Below the pieces are notes generated by a model. The model was not told where the DNA came from and did not search any database. It saw only the letters and a list, made by a program, of their open reading frames with translations. From NCBI GenBank assembly GCA_036874045.1, contig CM072336.1, forward strand, positions 25,247,501-25,311,500: DNA of 64,000 bases. Reading direction: 5' to 3'. This DNA comes from Cymodocea nodosa. Its lineage: Eukaryota > Streptophyta > Magnoliopsida > Alismatales > Cymodoceaceae. This document shows positions 37,901 through 50,383 of this stretch, piece after piece (position 1 is the stretch's first letter; every line of letters starts with the position of its first letter). The position numbers and the translations under genes are program-made.

Positions 37901-40900
37901 TGGTGAAATTATAGAAGATATTATTCACATGATTAAATATAATAAAGTAAAGAAATTCTTCTAGAGTGTCGTGTGATAGAAGGATACCTTTAAAATTAAA
38001 AGAAAAATTCTATAAAATTGTTATACGCTCAACTATACTTTATGGCTTAGAATGTTAGGCTGTAAAGTATGGTTATATGCAAAAAGTTAGTATTGCTAAG
38101 ATACAAATGCTTAAATCAATGAATAATACCACTATAAAGGATAAACTAAAAAATGATTTTGTTAGAAATGAAGTAAGGTTTGCACTTATTGAAGATAAAA
38201 TAAGAAAAAATCAGCTTAAATGGCTTGGTCACATCCTTAGAAGACCAAAGAATGGCTTGGTCACTAGCTTAAATGGCATGGTCACTAGCTAAAAGAAGAG
38301 AATTAATTAGTGTAGAAAAAAATTAAAAAATAAAGGTAGACCTAAAACTACTTGGTTAAGAATTGTTAGAAAAAATTTAAATTTATGTAATTAACAATAG
38401 ATAGAAATACTTGGAAGCATTTATGTGGCTAATGTCACACAGTGAGATTATGATTTGGATTGTTGTTGTATTTAGTATTTATATTTAAATGTATTTGGTT
38501 AGATTAAGGTTTTTCAATTTTCTCTAATACCATGATAAAGATGGAAAATTGATCATAGTATTACAATAACTACAAGGATTACATATATAAATACTACTAT
38601 AAGTACAATAACTACATGGATATCCATTTAACCATATAGCTAACATAAGCCAATAATAACATATGCATAAAATTTGCAGTTGATATAAGATCATCTACAA
38701 ACACAATGTTGATACACAAATTTCCCATCCACCTGTAACGAAAATTGTCAACCTGAAGAATGCAAAACATACCGACATTATTGCGGCTTCATTGACAAGA
38801 TTCCTGATTTCAGCTCCAGAATAACCAACTGTCCGAAAAACAAGCTGTCAAAGAGAAAAGTATGAAGAAGAGATCATTTGATGTTCCTAGTGAAAGAAAA
38901 TACATTATGTATAAAAAAAATCCCTGTGATCTTCCATAAACAACTACTTGACATAATTATTAAGTGGACTAACATGAAAACATGATGAAATTAAATACAC
39001 TTATATTATGAACAACAATCAATGCCTTAATTATATATGATGGTGTCAATAACAACAACCCTTTCTGTCCATTTATTTCCATCCTTTACCAAATTTCTTC
39101 ATTATTTATTTAATTTCAAATCTTAGTCATTATTTCTAAGCACATTATTTTCTATCTTCCTCTACTTTAGTTTCACAAAATTTATTAAACCCCTTGTAGT
39201 TCATACACTCTTCTTTGGTCATGCCACTAAACAATATAAGGTAATTTTTTTCTTTTTGTCCTTGGTGCAACTTTAACTATATATTGAATGGCTTTTAAAG
39301 AATTATATGTCCTTGATTTTCACATTCTCATCATTGCATCTCTTTGTTTACATATGCTCATGTTTAACAGTCTAACATTGTGTATCATAAAGTAGAACAA
39401 AATGAGAAGGCAAGTTAAAAAAAAGATTTTTTTAAAGTTTTAATGGTATTATTTTATCATATAATACTTAAGAATTGAGCTATTATTCTCCACTTCATTC
39501 AACCTACATTAATTTCATGAGTAATTTTTAAAAAAATTTCTCCATTTTAGGTACTTTAATTTTATGATATCTGAAATTCTCACTTAAACACAATAGATAT
39601 ATGTGACAGATGACTGATTTACTTCTCAGATTATAGAAGAAACGTATCATGCCTCATGCAATTGCATAATGGAAGCATCACATATTAACACATATAGGGT
39701 AATTTTATTGTGTTAAATGTGGATAATAATTCCACATTGGAATTCTTGTAAAATTTTTTAACAGAAATTCTCCAACCTACTTATAGGGTGGGAGTCCAAA
39801 AAGCAAAGATTACAAGGGGGGACTAGGCTTGAGCCTCATTAAATACACGGTACCAAATAGATAACACTTGGGAAAAGGACAGCCGCAATTGCTCAAACTC
39901 AACCACATATGAGAAGAACATGTCACTAAGCTGAAAATTTCATGTCCATGTTTTGCAAGAAGATGGCATTTCCCATTTATCAAGCTTCCATGTGCCCCTA
40001 GCTTAGTAGCTTCTCAACCTTGTAGTAAATATTGTTTCTCCAAGATACATTTCCTTCTTTAGCCAGCATGTCTGCCACTTTGTTGCCCTCCCTGTAAATG
40101 TGTGAAATAGAATAGACTAGTTGCATCAGATGCATGCGATGATCCCAATAAGGGTAGGCCTACCATCTATTACATCTTTTCTCTTTGAGCATGTCCACTA
40201 TCACTTTGGAGTAATTCTCAACCATCAACCTGTCCAGCAATATTCTAGGCTGCTGATATATCTTCAGCCCCTCATGAATCGCTACCAGTTCAGCCATAAT
40301 TGCCGAGAAACAAGTACAGCTGCTGGAAAATGCCATGATAAGCCCACCTTCTCAACCACTGACAATGCCACCACCACCTGCTTTGTTCTCTAATGACCAC
40401 GCCCCATCTGTGTTGATTTTAAGGAAACTTTCTGTAGGCTTATTCTGACCAATGCTGATGAAACAAGGATGCTTTCGTGAGATGTCCCTATCTGATTCAT
40501 GCCAAGAATCCTCTTCTTTGCTACACTCTTGCAGCTTAGGTATACAAATCTAGAAGAATTCTTGTAACCCATCCGACTATATAACTTCCACTTATACAGC
40601 TTTTGTAATGGTTAATGAAATAAAAATCTTCACCTCTCTTATTCTCTACATTCATATGGTATCAGGGTGAAGGTGGACCCCCAAGTCCTGTGTTTGTTCC
40701 CCTTCTCTGTTTCCACTGTCTATTTCCACATTCTATCTCCTATCATTTTGTCATCACATCAAAATTCCTTAAAAGACCTCATGATCTCCATGAAATCACT
40801 GGCAGTCTTTCTCAGTCTACACTCAAAATTCACTGCAACTCTTTACAACAATACCATTAGAAGCCTGAATGGATGGAAGCAGCAGGCAACATTTTTTTCT

Positions 40901-43900
40901 TCTCCGGCACTGTACCCTTTACCTCTGTTTTCGAATGTTCTTTCATATGTTCCATTCCATTAGTATATCATCTGTCCTTTGTAGCAAAAAAGGAAGATGC
41001 GTGAAGAGGAAGGAAAGAGAAAAAGTAAACAAGAGTGAGGAATTGTGTAACTATGCTGATCGTGGTTTAAATGAGTTAGCATGTGTTGTTCAATGGAAAA
41101 AAAGAATTAGATGTATGATGACAAAAAGAAATAAAAAAGAAAGATGAGAACAAGGCATGTTGTTGAGAACAACGGAAAGAGGAAGCAGACGAAAGAAAAA
41201 CAAAAGGAAAGCGGCGGTGGCAAGCATTCTTTCCACATAACATGTCATGTCAGTGTTGTGTCCTGTTTTTGTTGTTAAATACAAAAAGGAAAGGAAGAAA
41301 ATTTAAGTAGCTGCTGCAGCTACATGATTTTTCCTTTCTGTTATTTTTTTGTTTGAAAAAAGAGGTGGAACTGGAATAACTCAGAAAGATAAAAATCTCT
41401 TTTCTGATCGAAAAAGTTGCAAAGAAAGTGGTTAAAAAAGGATGACAGAAAAACTGGAAAAACAAAGTTTATGTTCTATGCTACAGGAACATATTGGTAT
41501 TTGTTTATGCTGGTATTTATATATTTACAACTTGTAAGTTTTGTACAGGAGTCAAATATTTGTCTTGGTGTGTTGAACACTGTTTGTTCTTGTTTATTGT
41601 GAAGTCAACATGATTAGCTTCCATTTGCGTGTGTAGTCAACATGATTAATCATTATTTGTATGAATGGTCAATGTGATTGGTCATTGTTTGTCCTTGCTC
41701 GTTTCTATCACAGCAACTACTATGATTCCTAAATGTCTTGTACCTACTGTAGCTGTTTACTTCTATGTTTTGTTATTTTTTATTTCTAATTGCATTTGTA
41801 TCTATTGTAAGGTAGATGCTCCAGCATGGGGTGTTGTCTATTGTTTATTGTGAAGTCAACTTGATTAATCGTTATTTGTATACATGGTCAAATGATAAAT
41901 TGTTGTTTGTATGTATGGTCAACATGATTAGTCATTGTTCATCCCTGCTCATTTCTACTTGCATGCTGTTACTTTTGTCTTAGCAACTACAACTGTTAAT
42001 TTCCTACATGTCTTCTGCCTATTGCAGTTGCTTTTACATTTTGTTAACTTTTTATTTCTAATTGTATTTGTATTTGTTGTAAGTTCGATGCTCCAGCATG
42101 ACGGAAGTGTAGTGTCCTAACTGTGGCTAATAATCTAACATTAGAATTCATGCAAGTTGCCCCATCATCTAACATCTATTTCTAGAAGACAAGTAATAGT
42201 CAATGGAATAAAAATCCTTCACCTCTCATTCTCTACATTCACAAGGAAGGTCCAAACAACTTTTTGTGAAGAATAGTTCAAATCTAATAATTATGGTATG
42301 GATAGGTCCAATACCATTCATGAAGGATGAAATCAAAGATGTTAATTAAGATGACAAATAGAGCCAGTCAAAACAATTTTGAAAACTAGTGAACTGCTGA
42401 ATGAATAAAAAATAATTAAAATCTATGCTTCAATTCTTAAATGCTAAAACACTATGCCATTTCAGTTGTGAAGCCCTTATTTTTCCACTAGTTTTTCTTG
42501 TTCCCGACCCTTAAAAAATACATTTTTCCAATAAAAAAACATATTTGTTTCAAAATGGGCTTTCTTTGTTCTGTGTTATATAACTCATTTTGATTTGTTG
42601 GTTTTAGAGGTTTACACAAATTTCAAAGATCACTTTATCAATTGATTTTTATGCCTTCCCGACTTTAATCTAAAAAACTTGAGCATATCCTAATCAAACA
42701 TTAAAGGTATATCAATTATGTTTTCTGCCATCTTGGTCTACACAACCATTGCTACATACGTTTATCAACAAAGAATCTGCATTAGATCTATTGATTAATG
42801 ATATATATCTCTAATACAGTTTACAATGAAATTAATGCTGATTAACTCAAATTAAATACTAATTCAGAAGATTATCTTGACAAATATAATAATAAGATGC
42901 GATCTAATTTATTATTTTTATATGATCACCAAGGTTGATTTCACATCAGCGAAAGGATTCATATGTTCTCTATTCCTGCATATCTTTGAGAAACACCTAA
43001 TCTCGATTGACCACAAGTCTACAAAAGACACGGAGAATAATTATTTCAAATGTTTAACATTTTAAGAAATAAACCTTCAAAGTTATCAAATTATAACAAC
43101 AATAATCCAAGCCAAAATCCCACTAGATGGGATCAGTCACATAAATTCTTTTTTTTCCATGTATTTCTATTGACTATCAAATTTTCAGTTAAATTACATA
43201 AATTTAAATATTTTCTTACAATTCCTAAATAAGTAGTTTTAGATCTATCTCTAAATCTTTTAATTTATTTTACACTAATTAATTTTCTTTTTCTAACTAG
43301 TGCCTTTCTTATTCTCCTAAGGATATAACCAAACTATCTAATTCGATTTTCTCTTATTTTATGTTCAATTAGTGTAACTTTTACTCTATTCTTAATAAAA
43401 TTATTTTTTAGTTTATTCTTTATAGTATTACCACTTATTGATCTAAATATATGCATTTTAGCAACACTAACTTTTTACATATGGATAAGTTTTACAACTC
43501 AACATTCTAAGTCAAAGTATAATCGAATAAATTGCAGTTTTATAGAATAAGTTATAGAGTTATATATATGAATTAAATCTTAAAGAACCATGCATCAATA
43601 ACCATAAGAGACAAGAAGTTTGAGTATACTTGCCTTTTCAAAGTCAACATTGTCAGCAAACTTCTTTCCTGTGCTGTGCACACCAAAAATTTTCACACGC
43701 TGCTTAGCATCAGGTAAACCAACATACAATCGACGATCAATACGACCTGGTCGAACGAAGTCAGAGTCTAGTTCATCTGGCCGATTAGTTGCACAGATGA
43801 AAATTACAGCTTGTCGAAGAGAAAAACGATCCACTCCCGTTTTCACTTTTCTAAGTAGCAATGAAAGGAAAGTTAAAATTTTAAATGCTTTGATGAATTA

Positions 43901-46900
43901 AAATAACATGTAAATAATACTAAAATAGGTCATTGTCTTATATGAACAGTACTTGCTGTGACTTAGATCAAGTTTCACATGTGGTGCGATTGAGATCTAG
44001 CACCCTCTAGGACTCTAGAGCATAACATCCTTACAAGAATCCATTGTCCAACTTGCTATTTATATCTATGCACATTTTCCTAAATTTTAACTTTTTTATC
44101 AAAATTATGATCATGAACTATAATGATGAACACTGGTAAGAACAGTCTCACAGTTATGCTACAATAGATTACATAACTTGGTGATAAGGGACTGCACATT
44201 CCAGTAATCACAATAAAAGTACCATACATAGCAAAACACCAATCTAGTTCCCAATTCAAATAATGAGGGTCATTGAGGCAGAGAAACTATATGAAGCTAT
44301 TGGGTCAAAAGATCTTAAGAAGTTCAAATAATTAGGGTCAACATGCCCAGTAGTTGGCTAAAAAACTTGGTTACCATTATGAATTACAAGCTAGAGTGTG
44401 CTCCCCACAGGGGATAGCAAGTCGATCATCCACTCAATTTCAAGGGAAAGAGACCTAGGATCAAACCTAGGCAACAAATCCCCCAAGGTTATTAAAGTGC
44501 CAAGGTGTTGGCCTTGGGCACCTAAGCAACACCTAGGTGTTCAAATTAGTTAATTTTTTAAATTCTGATGATTATATATTTTTAGAAACCTGTTTAGGAT
44601 ATGCTTATATATATGTTTTTATTTCAGACATTTTTTTTCACATATATGTATACCTACATTACATCAATATTACTTGTCAAGATTTAAAAAACCTTTTTTT
44701 TTTAAATATGAGTGTTTTAGGGTTGAAATTTCAATAGTATTAAAGCTTCATTTTTTTATTAAAAAATTTATACTTTCTGCATGGTTCATGGATTCTATTT
44801 TAACGTGATCTATTTTTGTTATTTATATTGTGCACTTGTACTATAATTGCAAATATTAAAGTATCCATCCCCACACCTAAACTGTATCTAAGTATCAGAG
44901 CCTTTTAATCTAAAAAATTAAGATGTCAAAACATGGAACTTTGAATAAAACTAGCAAATTGAAAATCATACTCGCTGTCAAGTTGTGAGAGCAAGGCATT
45001 AAATGTTGCTCGTCTACGTGGATCCTTATTTGCATGTCTTCCAGCAATAGCATCAATTTCGTCAACAAATACAAATGAAGGAGCCTGATAAAGAAAATGC
45101 ATCATGGTCTTTGACTAACATCTTTATTTGAAGATGAATAACATATTGCTGAATAAGAAAAATGCCATGATAGAAAATTAAAGATGGCAAAAAAAGAGAA
45201 ACTATAATGAAAATCAACAAAAGCTTTACAAGTATATACAGAAGAATGGTCAAGACCCAAACTCCATAGCCATAGTGATTGTCAAGTACAGACTTTTTTT
45301 AAGCAATCAAGATTCGAAATATACCAATTGCCATGGTATATGAGATTGCAAGCAGCAACCCATTTAGCCATGGTGCTAATGAATCTTCTGTACTTATAAA
45401 AGACAGAGCACAAGCTAAAACAATTTTACAATTGCATTATAGGACATGGGCTAGCCTGCCACAAGATCTGAACTTCTCGTTAATTGGGGTACTGAGGCTT
45501 CAAAAAATTGAAGTAAACAATTTGTGGTGACTCAATGACCAAAGCTGACTTCCCACAGTAGTGGACCAACGATTTCACACAATGAAGCAGCCTCCTACCA
45601 TAAGGATAACATAATGGAAAAAAACATATACATAGGAATTTTACATTTTTGACTTTTGGCAGATTTTCTTCATCAAGCCAGTCCATTGTTCTAATAAATG
45701 ATAAACCATCCTCAAAAACAGGGTAATCTCTTCTCAGCAGATACTGCAAGTCTGATACACTTAAATGATACTAGCAATAATCTCATGCATTGCATAGGAT
45801 GACTTCTCACAAAATAAATTTGAAATGGCTAATAGAAATAACATTGAAGATAATGACATGCAGATCATTGTAATCTCCAAGTTTTCTTCTCCTCTCCCAT
45901 CTTCCATTTCTCCTAGAAAATGTTTGGTCATATTCTAGGGTTTCATGCACAATTCTGCTCCTTAACTAAGAGATTTGGAAGGGAGGCAACTACAGGAGGT
46001 AGAGGTGGGTACCATTGGAGTTTCCTAGGCATGACAAGAGTTAAAAGGCATTTACCCTCATACATCTCAACAAAATAGTGTGGCTCTAATATAAACACAG
46101 ACACATTTTGGACATCACTCACACCATTATGTTCAAGATGAATGTACCAAAGGATTTTTGTCTGTTGCTATTTTTACTACTTATTTGATAAATAGGATGC
46201 TCACTACTCCCATAGATATCTCCAACAACTATATCTATAAGGGTGCTTGGTTGTACTGTATTTGTTTAGGATTTGTCTCCTGAAATTGGCAAATTATCAC
46301 TACAGCCCACAAAGTGTGTTCATTGGATATTAGAAGGGTCAATGAGAATATCATTGTTTTAAACCCACATTATGAGATAAATAATATTGACTAATGTCAC
46401 CTTTTTTGAGTCTCAAATATAATCTTGGTCTAGATGCTCCAAAGAGCACTGTGTCCCAACTTCCATTTCCATCTATTGTGGAATCATCTATTGATTTTGA
46501 GAGTAATATTGTGGTTTTGGAATAATAGATGTCCCATCCATTGTAGATATATCATCATCTAGCAACTACAAGGGACCAACAAAATCTCCCTCAACCTTGG
46601 ATGCAAATAAAATCAATTCCAACATTAAGCTTCCTATTGCACTGGAAAGAGTAAAATAATTTCTACAGCCCATCATACTTCTTATTATGTTTCTTACGAC
46701 CATCTTAACCCCTCTTATCATAGGCTTGCCATGCCCATTTCAGTTAATACTATCTCTAAAAACTACCAAAGAGGCACTACTTATACGAAATTGGAAGAAA
46801 GTTATTGCCATGTCCACCATCTTAAACCCTCTTTTTTATTGTATTTTGTTATTATTATTGACTTTTAAACATCATATTGCTGTATTTGTTGTCTAAACAC

Positions 46901-49900
46901 TTTTATAAGTTACTTTACACTATTTATTTTTGTATTTTTAATTATTAATATACATCAAATATATAAATAACTAGACATATATATCTATACGGGCACCACC
47001 TAGTTGCTCAAACGCTCAAGGCATCCAAGGCTATCACCTAAGTGCCTTGGCATGTTAATAAACTTGATTATGACAAGGAAACTTCCTTTAATTGTAATAA
47101 TTGAAACTTAACTTCCAGCATTATTCAAAAAATGTCTTATACGAACAGCCTTACATCAATCCTTCATTTTCCTTTAATAACCTAAGTAATAATTTCTCAG
47201 AAAAAACCAAAAGTAACAAAAATAAAGAAAAAGGTGAATAGATGTCCTGAAAATAACGATCCTCACAAAGATGATTATATAAATTCCAAAGTTGAACAAT
47301 ATCAGTGTCTCCAACAAAGACTTGGGGACAGCATGACCAATATGCATATGACTCTAGGACGGTATGTCCAATATACATTTGAAGTACACTGATATGTCAA
47401 TTGTAATTTTGCAGAGATAACCAACTAAAATGACTGTTGAACCAGCTATTAGATAATGTTGGTTGAAATCCAACTCAAGGTTGTCTACTTCCAACGACAT
47501 GCATAAAGTGTCCACATTGATAATGAACAAAAAGATCCCTTAGAAAGTGAACTAAAAGTAAGTACATTATAAGTTCATTACATTTATACCTTCTTATTTC
47601 CAAAAAGGTTGCCGAATTGCTAAATTTATACAATTTGAATCAAATATAGATGAACATAACAAATGCAGAAATGCATAAAAAAGTAATAGATTGTTGGAAT
47701 AGTCCCACATGGAAAAATGAGATGAGACTTGTTCACATAAAATAACAAGAGATTCATCTACTCAAAACCAATTAGTTTTGAGTCAAATGTCTGTGTTTCA
47801 ACACAATATCAAAGTCAAATAATCTTCTAGGCCAAGTCTACATGCATCCATCCAATCTGAAATTAAGGACAGTTGTAGAACCTAAAAGAAGCTAGAAGGA
47901 AGAGAGTTAAAATAATCACACAAAAAAATGGAATGAGATTTGCACATAAAATGAAAACAAGATCCTTCCACTCATAACCAATTAATATAGAGTTAGATGT
48001 CAACATTTCAACATAAATATATCTTAGAATACTGAGATTCGAGAACCAGCTAATGAATTGCCTAAAAATAGAACCTTACAAGGAAAAGAGTAGGAAACAT
48101 ACATTTCTTCGAGCTACAGAAAAAAGCTCATTAATTCTTGCAGCTCCACTTTTTTCACTATCACTGAATTCAGCACCAGATGCAAAAACAAAAGGCAACC
48201 CACTCTCCTTCGCAAGAGTCCGAGCAAAGAGTGTTTTGCCTGTTCCAGGAGGCCCGGATAGAAGAACACCCTATCAAGCAGCAAGAAGTAAAAAGTGGTC
48301 TTAAATTCATATCACTACTGTTGAGAAAGTAGATACAATTAATAGATTACCCGAACAAATGCCACTTCTTTTTCATAGTATTGCATTGGATTTCTCATAT
48401 ATATCATTAATTCATCAAGAAGATCCCAGACATCACCACCTAATACAACTTCTTTATACATTTCCTTTGTTTCCTCTGCACCTCCAATGGGCTGTGAAAG
48501 CAACAAACCAGGTAAGCTGAAGTTCAACACCACTAGCTCAGGTGTTCAATTAGCAGAAAATCTTTAAAGATATGACTATGCAGAAATTAAACTCAACAAT
48601 GTGTGTTGCAATAAAAGTTTTTTAATAGACAACTAATTTAAGATAAGAAGAAGCAATTGCTTACCAGGATGAAATTCTCAGCATTGGCCATGTCAAAGAG
48701 TTGATTATATTTTTTATATAGGAATCGACTAGATGTTATGTGCAGAAGCATCAAGGACTCTCTTATAAGGCATAAAATAAGTAATCCAGGTGCTAGAGCT
48801 ACAATCACTTTTAAAAAATAATGAATCTGTTTGTTTTGAAGGAGATCCACTTCAACACCCGAACTGGAAATAATCTCAAACAAGTAAGGATCTAGTGGAA
48901 TATCAACCTGCAAAAACAGCTTATCAGTAATTGTTTCTTGCCTGCACGTATGAGCACCACCCTTCTTACGAACACAGGAGCATTTACCATTTTAGACTTA
49001 CAAGATATTCCAGCGGAAACCCTTCTTTCATTGTTACATATACTTTCTTCAAGTCCTCTGTAAAAACAACAGCTGCAACCTACAACATGAAAAAAAATGA
49101 TTTGATGGAAATCCAAAAAGAATTAATCTAGTACTTAACTGCTATCTACTAATTTCTTTGGAAACGCAAGAAATAGTAGAAGTGGAATGCCTTTATCAGT
49201 AAACATAAGATCTCTATATATAAAAATTACATAGAGAAGACAAATACCATTTAAACAATATAAAACTAAACCCACATACACACACATAACCCTAACATAT
49301 TATTTACTCTAACACAATCCTTCAAACTAGAACATCCAACTAGCAACATATTCAATAAAAACTTAAACATAAGTGAAAAACAACTAATATATAGAGAAAT
49401 ATAAAAACACTTGTTGCTATAGTAGAAGTAGCAACAAAATGCAGTGGTAGTGGTTGTAGTAGTAGTAGCAACAAGAATAATTTGAGATATAACTATCTTA
49501 GACAATGCTAAATTAACCATTAGATGATACAATTTGAAGCAATAAAATAGACAAATATAATCTATCTTCAAGAAGTAAAGGATAGGTAGATGTGATCTAT
49601 CCTTGGGAATTTTTTGAATTTTTTTTCTTTTTTCCTTGTATATACATATTAAACTTCCATCATTTTTTGAAAATTTTTACACAATTTTTTTCCTTTCTCT
49701 CTCCACCTCCCTTCCTTGCCTTTTTTTTACTGGTAAACAACCCCAGTCTATTTAAGGGGCGGAGACCTGATTAAGAAGATTACAGCAGATGGGAAAATAC
49801 AAATGATTGGAAAGATACATCCAGGGAGGTTGACTTGAAAATTGCTTGGGGGGACTATTGCCTCCTCAAGCTAGGGATGCCCATTAAGTCCATATGCCAT

Positions 49901-50345
49901 AGTTGTCGAGATTCCTCTAGGAGCTCTCTAAAGTGGCTGAAGAAATTTCTCTGGGTAACATTCAGTCCTTTCTAAGCTAAGGAGTCCACCAGACAATTGG
50001 CTTCCTGAGGGACATGTCGCAAGGAATGTGCTTGGCTGGTAAGATTCCAAATATTGGCCTAGATATCCAAGGTATGTCCAGAAACACATTGATTTTGTTG
50101 GAGGCTATTAAAGTGCAGTAAAGAGTCTGTTTCAATCCCAAGACTAATCAAGTTGAAGCCCAAATCTTGATAGATAGCTAAGCCACTTTGTATGGCCATA
50201 AGCTCAGACATGATTACATTGATTTGGCCATAAGGTTCAAGAAAAGAAGCCAAAATTTTTCCTTCTGCATTCCAAAGGATGCCACCACTCACTGCATCTC
50301 CTTTCATGTTGACCGCTCTATCTGTATTGAGCTTGATTGTTAACT

Positions 50346-50383
<38 letters not shown>

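Larger units (their letters stand above)
33981..38772. other. FTSH12 intron 11 (4.8 kb) built of retroelements
   Basis: Flanking exons join as NEAAIMS|VRKGHSLI. The intron holds a short-LTR element (34480-35935), a Copia gag piece (36840-37200) and a coding RTE fragment (37880-38470). The gap 35940-36840 includes a probable L1 3'-end-like stretch (near 35980, CCCCCACTAAGGGGACAAA) that I cannot define better. Confidence 0.75.
39709..42245 (+). mobile_element. Short-LTR non-autonomous retroelement, family B, split by an L1
   Basis: The left LTR is 39709-39751 continued at 40568-40657. The right LTR is about 42110-42245. They align from TGTGG.TAATAAT through ACATTRGAATTC to AATAAAAATC.TTCACCTCT and TCTACATTCA. 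Immediately after the left LTR, ATGGTATCAGGG (about 40656) is a tRNA-Met primer-binding site. The interior of about 1.45 kb has no polyprotein and contains an internal duplication (41667-42100). Confidence 0.75.
38845..43633. other. FTSH12 intron 10 (4.8 kb), GC-AG type
   Basis: It carries an RTE fragment (39050-39600), a short-LTR element with a nested L1 (39709-42245) and another RTE fragment (43080-43560). Remaining sequence is AT-rich with nothing recognised. Its 5' splice site is AAG|GCAAGT. Confidence 0.8.
45085..48102. other. FTSH12 intron 8 (3.0 kb)
   Basis: It contains the exon-like segment 45645-45743, a Copia pol piece (46100-46830), a CCTAGG repeat (46975-47070) and LTR-type remnants (47690-48010). 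The rest is AT-rich. Confidence 0.8.

Noticed and set aside
43620..43901. 93-codon plus-strand frame
   Set aside because: Antisense of FTSH12 exon 10 (ATNRPDELD region).
44390..44470. Possible SINE B box (minus strand, GTTTGATCCTAGG)
   Set aside because: A single short motif without a matching A box at the right distance; insufficient.
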